This document shows positions 14,876 through 21,276 of a DNA stretch of 21,276 nucleotides, piece by piece. The stretch's first letter is position 1, and every line of letters begins with the position of its first letter. The stretch is from the NCBI GenBank assembly GCA_041664945.1, contig JBAYJY010000074.1, positions 1 through 21,276 of the forward strand. The letters run 5' to 3'. Origin of the DNA: JBAYJY01 sp041664945. GTDB lineage: Bacteria > UBP15 > UBA6099. The notes below the pieces were generated by a model. It had not been told where the DNA came from. It saw nothing but the letters and a program-made list of their open reading frames with translations, and ran no database searches. The position numbers and the translations under genes were made by a program.

Positions 14876-17800
14876 CTACTTGGTTTCGACGACCTTGAAC
14901 ACGGCGATCCGGTCTATCCAGAATGACGATTTGCCGTACCAGAAAACCCGGAATTCGTCTCTACTATATTTCGGCTGCCTGAACGCCAGAGAAATATCGG
15001 CGTACTTTCCGGCTTCCGGGAAATCGGCGCCTGAGATAGTCTTCTTCACCTTGGCCTGCGCGAGCGAAGGAGCTTCGACCGGAACGACGAATACATCGAA
15101 TGCGGCGACATTGCCAGGTGTCTTTTCGGCAACTTTAACCCTGAAACTGACGATGTAGCGGCCTTCAGGCAACTGCTCGTACGGGCCGAACATAAGGTGG
15201 TCGTTCTCTTTGTCGAACCCTTTCACGGCGCGCCATGCGACGGCGTTTCCGGCATCGGGATCGTCAACACTCATTCCCATTTTGTGGGGCATGGCCTCGG
15301 CCTCCCACACTTTATACAAAGCCACTTCGGCGCCTTCGAATTTTGGAACCGAAGGCATGACTTCAAAGGGCGCTTTTTTTGTGTCCCTGCGTCCGCTGTA
15401 AGACAGATCAAGAACGGCAAACCCGTTTGTGACCACCTGCGGCGTATCTATTTTCACTTGTATGTCCTTGGTTTCGCCGGAATTCAATTCGACTGTCCGG
15501 GTCACTGGCGCAATTCCCGCTTCTTTAGGAAATGTGATCGTAAGATCCACTTTTTCCGTGGTTTGCCGCGTGTTGCTCAGCTGGAAAGTCGCGGTGGAAG
15601 GCGAACCCTGAACGAGAAGAATGCGGCCCGGCGGCACAATGGAAACCTTATTGCCGAACCACGGCGGAAGGCTGACGCGGAGAGTTTTTATCTCGTAAGG
15701 CGTCATGTCGAATTCAAGCGTGTTTTCGTCCGTGAGCGTGATGGCTTTGGAGTCTTCGTTCCATTCCATCATGTCGATTTCGCGTGCGCTGAGGACGCCG
15801 CCGCCGAACGTCAGCCTCACTTTGGTTTTAACGCCGTTTGTTTCGTAAATGCGCACTATGGCGTCTTCGCTGTCCTCGTGTTTTTTCACCACGCTGACTA
15901 TGACGTTTTCGGGCGAAGCTTCGAGGAAGGAGAGCGATATGGGGAACTCGCCGCCGTGCGAAATATCGCGTCTGACTATCAGAGGGTTGTTGACGTCGTT
16001 GCTCATTCGCTGGGTCAGCCCTTCCCTCCATCCGCCTTTATGCGGATAGAGAGAATAAAGCATTCTCTGATCGTCGAATTCCGCATGGCCGATGAGGCTC
16101 AGTTTAATGCTGTTGCCAACGCGGTCGCCGCCGTATTTGCTGTCGTTGATAATGCTCGCGCCAAAGCCGCCGCCCGAGAGGTCCTGCCAGCTCAGCGTGG
16201 GTTTTTCGAGATCCGTTTTTTTGTCGGGGCTCTCCGCGTAGCCATATGGCCCTTCCGTCGTGTAGGTTCCGTCGGCAACGTTGAGCTTGAAAACGACTCG
16301 GAGGTAAGCCGGACCGCCAGACATGTATTTGTCGCTCCACACGTATGAATCTATGCGGTTGACGTTTGCATAAAGGATGGTGTCCTGAAAAATCACTCCG
16401 TGCTGGACTCTGATTTTCACGCGCACCGGGCCTGATTCGACGACCACAATGCTGTCGGCGTCCTTCAGGTCCGCGCCCCATTCGCGAAAGCGTTCTCCGT
16501 ACGGCCACGCGTCCTTGTCGGCGGCGCCGAGGATATTGCCTCCGCCGTCCAGAACTTCGCGGTTGTTCGATTTGTCAAAGACGCGTTTCCAGAATCCGGT
16601 TTTGGAGTCGATTTCGAGAATGAAGAATTTATTTTCGAATATCAGATTTTTCGGATCGGCGGTGAGTCCGGTGGGCTTGACGCCTGCGGTCTTATCGGCG
16701 GAAACAGCGCGGAACAACATGAAGCCTACGGCTGGAATATCGTCTGCTTGAAACACGAGTTTTTTTCTGCCGTCGGCGCTGATTTGAGATGGGATCGGGC
16801 GGCCGTCTCCGTCAACAACGCCGGTGTCCGCCGAACCGCCGAAGCCGCTCAAGTCAATTTCCACAACGCCCGAGCGCGGCCAGGAGAGAGAGTTGAAAAC
16901 AAGCAGCGGCGTTCCGCTTCCTTCGGTGTTGACGTGCGAGGAGATGTCGAGGAGCGCGCTGTCGAGCGCTGTGTCGAAAGAATTATAGGCGCTCTGAAGA
17001 TCGTTGCGCGCTATGCGGACGCCGTCCCACGTAAAGTTGCCCGGCAGATTATCGTGGTGTTGCCAGACAAGGAATTTTTTCAGAGCGTTGTTTAAATCCT
17101 GCTGCGGGTAATTGAACAGGCCGGATTCGCCGCTTTTGCAGCCCCCGAGAAACGATTCGGCGTGTTCCTTTGAAAAATTGAACCGGGACGCCCGCGCGAA
17201 AAGCGCAAACATTTCAGCCTCCATCAGAAGGTTGATGTTTTTGCGGTTGTACAATTTTAAGAACGGGCGATGGATGAGTATGCCGGTGGCGCTGATCCCG
17301 TCTGACGCGAGCGTGTAGCCCTCCGCCGTGAGCGTGGTTTCGGCTTTCACGTTCATTTTCTCCGCCTGGCCGAAGAAGTCGATGAACCGTCCGCAGGAAT
17401 CCGCGCCGCCGCAGACAGCGGCCTGATCGAGCGCGGGGCCTCCGCCGCCGTCGCCGGCGCCATAGTATTTCAACGAAGGAGTTGTGCTGGAGCATCCGCA
17501 GTTCCCCTCGGGGCAGTTGAACCAGTAATCAGTATCGTGGCTGAAGATCTTTGTCCCGTCTATGCCGCGCCACCAGAAGAATTTTCCGTTTGTATCCTTC
17601 AGGCCCCGGGCGAACGTGTAATACTCGATCCCGCTCTTTTTTGCGATCTGCGGGAGGTTGCCTCCCGGCCAGGCGCCGTACTGGTCAACGTCGGAACCGA
17701 CTTTGATTTCATAGCCGAATTTATCGCGCACGTAGCGCTTTCCCATCAGCCATTGGCGCACGAAGCTTTCGCCGTCCTCCAATTCGACCATCGGGTCAAC

Positions 17801-18217
17801 CCACATGCCGCTTATGGGTTCCCAGCGGCCTTCCTTGATTCTGCTCCGAATCTGCGCGTACAGGTCGGGATAGTATTCCTCCATCCACGAATACATCATC
17901 GGATTATCGAAACTGAAAGTGAAATTCGGATAACGTTCCATGTTCGTCAATTGCTTAACCGTTGTATTCCTCATTTTATTGATGCCTTCGTTCACGCTCC
18001 ACCGCCACGAGACATCGAGGTGCGCGTATCCCATACCCGAGCATTGCGCAACCGCGACGCGCGCCGGCAGAATGACCGCCAGCGCCGCGGCAACGAACAG
18101 TAATAAAAACCTGGCAGGAACCAAAACTTTGCGAATATCTGTTTGTGGTCCGCGCAACCGCGAATCCTGTTTTCTTCGAAATAAACTGAATGTTTTTCCA
18201 TCGGCTGACGTTTTCAT
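14876..18217 (-). CDS. secreted GH38-family alpha-mannosidase-like glycosidase
   Basis: The 1113-residue enzyme has a long N-terminal signal/anchor (hydrophobic 36-57). The GH38 barrel starts almost at once: AHLDVSW gives zinc ligands His66 and Asp68, DVDQYGAWPGGNLPQI gives candidate nucleophile Asp178 (equivalent to the Asp of the family IDPFG motif), and QHHDNLPG at 386-393 carries the His/Asp of the helical domain. Then come the beta-sandwich domains typical of GH38 (about 500-850), a NEW3/Ig-like module (about 865-960) and a C-terminal jelly-roll-like part (about 968-1113, starting KVWEAEAMPH) that may bind carbohydrate. The likely role is outside-cytoplasm hydrolysis of alpha-mannosides in scavenged glycans. 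A GAGGGGAG ribosome site precedes the ATG. No sugar transporter or other glycosidase is adjacent. Linkage specificity is not readable. Confidence 0.9.
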   Translation of the reverse strand: MKTSADGKTFSLFRRKQDSRLRGPQTDIRKVLVPARFLLLFVAAALAVILPARVAVAQCSGMGYAHLDVSWRWSVNEGINKMRNTTVKQLTNMERYPNFTFSFDNPMMYSWMEEYYPDLYAQIRSRIKEGRWEPISGMWVDPMVELEDGESFVRQWLMGKRYVRDKFGYEIKVGSDVDQYGAWPGGNLPQIAKKSGIEYYTFARGLKDTNGKFFWWRGIDGTKIFSHDTDYWFNCPEGNCGCSSTTPSLKYYGAGDGGGGPALDQAAVCGGADSCGRFIDFFGQAEKMNVKAETTLTAEGYTLASDGISATGILIHRPFLKLYNRKNINLLMEAEMFALFARASRFNFSKEHAESFLGGCKSGESGLFNYPQQDLNNALKKFLVWQHHDNLPGNFTWDGVRIARNDLQSAYNSFDTALDSALLDISSHVNTEGSGTPLLVFNSLSWPRSGVVEIDLSGFGGSADTGVVDGDGRPIPSQISADGRKKLVFQADDIPAVGFMLFRAVSADKTAGVKPTGLTADPKNLIFENKFFILEIDSKTGFWKRVFDKSNNREVLDGGGNILGAADKDAWPYGERFREWGADLKDADSIVVVESGPVRVKIRVQHGVIFQDTILYANVNRIDSYVWSDKYMSGGPAYLRVVFKLNVADGTYTTEGPYGYAESPDKKTDLEKPTLSWQDLSGGGFGASIINDSKYGGDRVGNSIKLSLIGHAEFDDQRMLYSLYPHKGGWREGLTQRMSNDVNNPLIVRRDISHGGEFPISLSFLEASPENVIVSVVKKHEDSEDAIVRIYETNGVKTKVRLTFGGGVLSAREIDMMEWNEDSKAITLTDENTLEFDMTPYEIKTLRVSLPPWFGNKVSIVPPGRILLVQGSPSTATFQLSNTRQTTEKVDLTITFPKEAGIAPVTRTVELNSGETKDIQVKIDTPQVVTNGFAVLDLSYSGRRDTKKAPFEVMPSVPKFEGAEVALYKVWEAEAMPHKMGMSVDDPDAGNAVAWRAVKGFDKENDHLMFGPYEQLPEGRYIVSFRVKVAEKTPGNVAAFDVFVVPVEAPSLAQAKVKKTISGADFPEAGKYADISLAFRQPKYSRDEFRVFWYGKSSFWIDRIAVFKVVETK

Positions 18218-18474
18218 TATTTACTCCCCTCGCGAAACGGCTTTTAATGCTATTCGTATCATAAGCTCAATCGCTACGCGGTATTTTAACAAATATGCGC
18301 CTGTTTTTCACTGGAAGAAGCATAAAAGCATTGCGATAACGGACAGTCTGTTTATTGTTGTCTGTTTGGCGAGACTAAGAGATGAAGCTTAAACAATACG
18401 AGAGAATAGCTTCCTTACTGGCGTATAAACAGATGGGTTTTCATACATATTCTTCCATTTCAGGGTTTGCAGGC

Positions 18475-18499
18475 AAAAATAATCGGGTTGCGCCCCCGA
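18475..18499 (-). terminator. weak terminator-like hairpin downstream of the tRNA remnant
   Basis: On the minus strand a 5-bp stem TCGGG/CCCGA with a 7-base loop (plus 18483-18499) is followed by ATTATTTTT. It lies about 30 bp beyond the tRNA-Ile 3' end and may be the original tRNA terminator. Confidence 0.35.
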
Positions 18500-18529
18500 A
18501 TATATTAATTACTGCCTGCCTTCTTGAAT

Positions 18530-18570
18530 TGGGTGATAGTGGAGTCGAACCACAGACCTCATCATTATCA
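18530..18570 (-). pseudogene. tRNA-Ile(GAU) 3' half, truncated in the anticodon loop
   Basis: Read on the minus strand from 18570, the sequence follows tRNA-Ile: anticodon-loop bases TGATAA including anticodon GAT, anticodon-stem strand TGATG, variable loop AGGTC, T-stem TGTGG, T-loop TTCGACT, T-stem CCACT, acceptor strand ATCACCC and discriminator A. Only the outer T-stem pair (T-T) mismatches. The 5' half is missing: where CATCA should pair in the anticodon stem there is a run of nine C (nine G on plus, 18571-18579), and no GGGTGAT acceptor partner is seen nearby. It is a broken tRNA, most simply a displaced 3' end left by integration into a tRNA gene. Confidence 0.75.
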
Positions 18571-18647
18571 GGGGGGGGGCAAAAGTCGATTAAAATAGCG
18601 TTTGTCGGCTGAAAACGATTTGTGCTATGATGATATCCGGAGCAGAC

Positions 18648-19679
18648 ATGAAAAGCTATTTGATTTCAATCCTTTTATTCTCACTTATGGTTCTGTGCCG
18701 CCCCTGTTTCGGGGCCGCCAACCCGTGGAATATCCCGCCTGCGATGGTTTTTTCAAGCTATCATTTCGACCCGGACAAACCGCTCGCCGACAGAGTGACG
18801 CAAGCTCCGGCCTTCGTGCTCGACTTTCTCTCGAGATTCAACACCGTTTATCTCAAAAATAACGGCCTTAAATATTCCGCTTACTCGCCAACCCCGGCGG
18901 AGCTTACGGAAATAAACAAGTACATAGACGCGTTGCCAAAAGGATTCAGGGACAAAATCGCTCCCCATCTTCTCGGGATATATTTCGTCAACAACTTTCT
19001 CGTCAGCGGAATCACGCATTACGTGCGCGGCGAAGATAATAAATTGTATTTTTTCATAGTACTAAGCTCGGACGACCTCAAACTCAGCGCATCGGAATGG
19101 ATCACGAAAAAAGAGAGAAGCTGCTTCATACCCGACCCCGCGTACGAACTCGAAATAAGCATCGGCGACGGCGGCGCATCGGGTTTCCATTACATATTTT
19201 ATCATGAGATAATGCATGGCTATGAATACGTCGAAAGAATAATGCCTGGAGAAGGATTGTTTTTCAACGGAAACAAATCCATGGCGCACGAAATGAATGC
19301 CAATAACGCGGCAATCGAATATCAGTATATTGACCCGTTTTGGATACAATACGATAAGCCGGTTAAAAAATTTGATTTTCCAAGCAGAGACAAAATCACT
19401 TTCTACGGATTAAAAAACGGACCGCTGATAAAGATGTCAGATGCGCCGGATATTTACAAAAATCTTGTCGAAAGCCCGTTCGTTTCGCTGTACGGCTCAA
19501 TGGATTTGAGTCAGGACTTGGCGGAATATTCAGCCATGTACATGCACGTCAAAGTTTTAAAGCTGCCGTGGACGCTTACGATCAGGAAAAACGGAGAAAC
19601 AATTTTTGTGATGAAAGACCTCCTCGACCGCGAGAACGTAAAAAATCGCGCTGAATTCATAGCAGACATTTACAAATAG
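18648..19679 (+). CDS. secreted protein of unknown family with HExxH metallopeptidase motif
   Basis: I do not recognise the family. From the chosen ATG the protein has 343 residues and begins with a Sec signal peptide (MKSYLISILLFSLMVLC..., cleavage near CFGA-A at 23-24). Mid-chain it carries YHEIMHGYEYVE with His186, Glu187 and His190, a textbook HExxH zinc motif, followed 24 residues on by MAHEMNANNAAIEYQY, whose Glu215 or Glu224 could be a third ligand as in gluzincins. This suggests an exported zinc peptidase, but the rest shows no known domain. The ATG at 18648 has GGAG five bases upstream; an in-frame ATG at 18627 would add seven residues ahead of the signal peptide. It sits beside the tRNA-Ile remnant and converges with the Fe-S gene. 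Confidence 0.75.
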   Translation: MKSYLISILLFSLMVLCRPCFGAANPWNIPPAMVFSSYHFDPDKPLADRVTQAPAFVLDFLSRFNTVYLKNNGLKYSAYSPTPAELTEINKYIDALPKGFRDKIAPHLLGIYFVNNFLVSGITHYVRGEDNKLYFFIVLSSDDLKLSASEWITKKERSCFIPDPAYELEISIGDGGASGFHYIFYHEIMHGYEYVERIMPGEGLFFNGNKSMAHEMNANNAAIEYQYIDPFWIQYDKPVKKFDFPSRDKITFYGLKNGPLIKMSDAPDIYKNLVESPFVSLYGSMDLSQDLAEYSAMYMHVKVLKLPWTLTIRKNGETIFVMKDLLDRENVKNRAEFIADIYK

Positions 19680-19735
19680 AAGCGTTACATTTTCAGGGCT
19701 GATAGCGCCGGGATGTCCATGCTAATTATAAGGCT

Positions 19736-20935
19736 TCATTCAATCGGTTTCATGAAGAAGCGTTTCGGAGAAAGCATTTTCGGACCTGAGCGGCGGGCGA
19801 TGCCGACGAGCGTTTGCATTGCGCGCGAGGCGGTGAGCGACAGCTTCGGGTCCTCGCCGGCGGCGAGCTGGACCATCTGCACGAGCGGGTACAACGGCGG
19901 CGTCCACCGTTCGAACTGTCTCATAATGGCAAGCGAGATCAGGCAGCCGTGGCAGTATGCGGCGGTCATGTCGGGCTGCGGGGCGCGAGTGTCGTTGAGG
20001 CGTCCGAGTCCGGCGCGCGCGAGGTCCACGATGCTGTACCGGGCGCAGCCGCCCGCGATTCCGCAGCAGTGCGATTCGGTAGTGGTGTTCTTCATCTCGA
20101 CGACTTCAGCGCCGATCTTCTTTAGCAGCCGGCGCGGCGAATCGTACATCTCGCTATCCATCATTTTCGCGTGGCAGGAGTCCTGAATTGTCACTTTTTT
20201 ATTCAGCGGGTTCGTAATTTTCAGTTTTCCGCTGTCGATCCGGTCTTCGAGCCAGTTTGTTATGAACTGTCCTTCGACGCCGAAGTCGATGCCGTATTCG
20301 CGCGGGTAGATGTTCATCACCATATTCATGCAGGCGGCGCAGATAAACACGACTTTACGGCCCTTGAGTTTCGAAAAAACCTTTTTCAGTTTTTCGCCGG
20401 CCTGGCGCCCGGTGTCGAATATGCCCATCCGGTAGTACATTTCCCCGCAGCAGTACTCGAGGGAGCCGAACGCCGGCAGGCCGTCGAATATGCCGGACCG
20501 CAACACGTCCGCGATCACGAGCGTGTTGCAGCCGGTATAAAGCACGGTGTCGGAGTCCGGCGGGGTTTTGATTTTTTCGATTAACGCGGACTCCTCAGGC
20601 GTGTAGCGCATCTCCGACCTGAAATTCGGGAACTCGTGCGGCATCAGATAGCGGGCCTTTTCGGGGACGCCGTATTTCTCGTAGCGTTCCATCCATCTGG
20701 AGCGGATGAGCGAGTAAGGCCGGCAGCCGTTCGGGCAATAGAGGTCGCAGGACCAGCAGCCGATGCAGCGGTTCATCACTTCGCTCCGCTCGCCCGCGCG
20801 CAGACGCCTGATCTCCTCTTTAGCGCGTTCCGGCGTATATTTCAGATAGTGGCATTTCGAGAGGCAGGTTCCGCACTCCTCGCACTTTTCAGCGTCATAC
20901 ACCTGTGTCGGATCATCATATTTTTTTTCAGCCAT
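19736..20935 (-). CDS. CCG-domain Fe-S oxidoreductase subunit (HdrB/HdrD/GlpC-like)
   Basis: The 399-residue cytoplasmic protein begins with two ferredoxin-type motifs, CEECGTCLSKC (Cys18, 21, 24, 28) and CIGCWSCDLYCP (Cys57, 60, 63, 67). Two CCG domains follow: TGCNT...YCCGEMYY and DSCHAKMM...HCCGIAGG, which in heterodisulfide reductase HdrB/HdrD bind special 4Fe-4S clusters. Relatives move electrons between flavoproteins, quinones or thiol/disulfide carriers in anaerobic respiration, lactate or glycerol-3-phosphate oxidation. No catalytic flavoprotein partner is beside it, so the substrate is unknown. The second motif ends CPNGC, with an extra Cys. The ribosome site (AAGGG, about 13 bases before the ATG) is distant. 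The gene is divergent from the AsmA-like gene and convergent with the HExxH gene. Confidence 0.88.
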   Translation of the reverse strand: MAEKKYDDPTQVYDAEKCEECGTCLSKCHYLKYTPERAKEEIRRLRAGERSEVMNRCIGCWSCDLYCPNGCRPYSLIRSRWMERYEKYGVPEKARYLMPHEFPNFRSEMRYTPEESALIEKIKTPPDSDTVLYTGCNTLVIADVLRSGIFDGLPAFGSLEYCCGEMYYRMGIFDTGRQAGEKLKKVFSKLKGRKVVFICAACMNMVMNIYPREYGIDFGVEGQFITNWLEDRIDSGKLKITNPLNKKVTIQDSCHAKMMDSEMYDSPRRLLKKIGAEVVEMKNTTTESHCCGIAGGCARYSIVDLARAGLGRLNDTRAPQPDMTAAYCHGCLISLAIMRQFERWTPPLYPLVQMVQLAAGEDPKLSLTASRAMQTLVGIARRSGPKMLSPKRFFMKPIE

Positions 20936-20980
20936 AGCGGTTCAGTTGCCCTTTTAATTTTTATATAAGTGTAGAATATA

Positions 20981-21038
20981 CCATAATGATGCCATTATTG
21001 TGCATGTAAATGGGATAATATTTATAATGGATAATGGC
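20981..21038. promoter_or_regulatory. cluster of ATAATGG motifs in a divergent promoter region
   Basis: Between the Fe-S gene and the AsmA-like gene, ATAATGG occurs in tandem at 21024-21030 and 21031-21037, inverted as CCATTAT at 20992-20998, and with one change at 20984-20990. GCCATTAT/ATAATGGC (20991-20998, 21031-21038) forms an 8-bp dyad. A TATAAT box at 21023-21028 overlaps it, so the cluster may be an operator over the AsmA-like promoter. Confidence 0.35.
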
Positions 21039-21065
21039 GATATTGTCCGTGAATGACGGTTGAAG

Positions 21066-21276
21066 ATGGCGAAGAAGAGCGAAAAGAAACGAAGAGGCGG
21101 CAGGAAAGCGCTTGTCGCGGCGTTTTTACTTATCGTATTTTTCGCATGCGCATGGGTCGGGTTGCGATACGCGCTGATGGCCGGCGGCGTGGCGAACCGG
21201 GTGAGGAGTGAGGTTGAAACGCGGCTTTCCCCGGCGCTGAACGAGCCGTTGCGGATGGGGAAGCTGCACATCGACA
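21066..21276 (+). CDS. AsmA/TamB-like envelope protein, N-terminal part (cut by window end)
   Basis: Seventy codons remain open to the window edge. The chain begins with a very basic head (MAKKSEKKRRGGRK), then one transmembrane helix (about 15-33), then VRSEVETRLSPALNEPLRMG at 46-65 before KLHID. A single N-terminal helix followed by a 'subunit of beta-strands inherits x-x-G-x-l-x-i-d' pattern is how AsmA, YhdP and TamB-type proteins start; these bridge the inner and outer membranes and move phospholipids or assemble envelope proteins. If right, the cell has an outer membrane. The ribosome site is weak, and a TTG two codons upstream (21060) is an alternative start. Assignment rests on only 70 residues. 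Confidence 0.6.
   Translation, partial: MAKKSEKKRRGGRKALVAAFLLIVFFACAWVGLRYALMAGGVANRVRSEVETRLSPALNEPLRMGKLHID

Larger units (their letters stand above)
18218..18647. other. spacer between GH38 and HExxH genes with a tRNA remnant
   Basis: This 430-bp region has no credible protein gene. It contains a tRNA-Ile 3' half (18530-18570), a nine-G run next to it, and a weak terminator-like hairpin. The stretch 18218-18470 holds only weak promoter-like AT-rich sequence for the minus-strand GH38 gene. Confidence 0.6.

Noticed and set aside
15197..16348. 383-codon open frame antisense to the GH38 gene
   Set aside because: The GH38 frame has conserved catalytic motifs and a signal peptide; this frame has none and is a codon-bias artefact.
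18382..18612. 76-codon plus-strand open frame upstream of the HExxH gene
   Set aside because: It translates straight through the tRNA-Ile remnant and the nine-G run and has no convincing ribosome site.
18571..18900. Intron-split or permuted tRNA-Ile with its 5' half further upstream
   Set aside because: No GGGTGAT acceptor strand or D-arm is visible on the minus strand upstream, and the space is occupied by a protein gene.

Overview
The window reads as chromosomal DNA of a Gram-negative-type bacterium of moderate GC content. It has Shine-Dalgarno-led genes, several proteins with Sec signal peptides, and an AsmA/TamB-like envelope protein at the right edge. The phylum cannot be fixed from the sequence. 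The mix of acetate/acyl-CoA enzymes, ferredoxin-type Fe-S proteins, a secreted GH38 glycosidase and scattered short repeats would fit an anaerobic or fermentative lineage such as those known from environmental metagenomes, but that is inference. No rRNA, intact tRNA, transposase, integrase or CRISPR array is visible.

Layout, left to right. (1) 137-1943 (+): a small exported YLDPGSGS-type protein followed by a five-helix membrane protein with an alkaline-phosphatase/sulfatase-fold domain, probably an envelope-polymer enzyme pair. (2) 2082-5607: divergent thiolase (-) and acetyl-CoA synthetase (+). The acs gene has a strong sigma70-like promoter and an excellent terminator. (3) 5969-11288 (-): a four-gene unit, in transcription order a tandem-DUF1538 transporter, a protein made of three PII-like domains, a two-helix K+ channel with an RCK-like domain, and a stand-alone cyclic-nucleotide-binding protein. 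One strong promoter lies in front of it and the first two genes overlap (TAATG). (4) 11416-12282 (-): a ferredoxin-nitroreductase fusion. (5) 12503-13546 (+): a secreted CHAT-type peptidase-fold protein with its His/Cys dyad. (6) 13547-14875: 1.3 kb without genes, holding an 11-bp tandem repeat, a long inverted repeat, pyrimidine- and purine-rich blocks and REP-like dispersed repeats. (7) 14876-18217 (-): a large secreted GH38 alpha-mannosidase-like enzyme. (8) 18530-18570: the 3' half of a tRNA-Ile(GAU) gene with no 5' half. (9) 18648-19679 (+): an unrecognised secreted protein with an HExxH motif. (10) 19736-20935 (-): a CCG-domain Fe-S oxidoreductase subunit (HdrB/HdrD-like). (11) 21066-end (+): the start of an AsmA-like protein.

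The most promising candidate for a little-described system is region 3. DUF1538 proteins are membrane proteins, and a two-protein DUF1538 pair has, to my recollection, been reported as a Na+(Li+,K+)/H+ antiporter. Here both halves are fused into one chain with a helical-repeat loop and are translationally coupled to a triple PII-like sensor. The same strand continues with a K+ channel and a cyclic-nucleotide receptor. This looks like a nucleotide-gated monovalent-cation homeostasis module, although no function can be proved from sequence alone.
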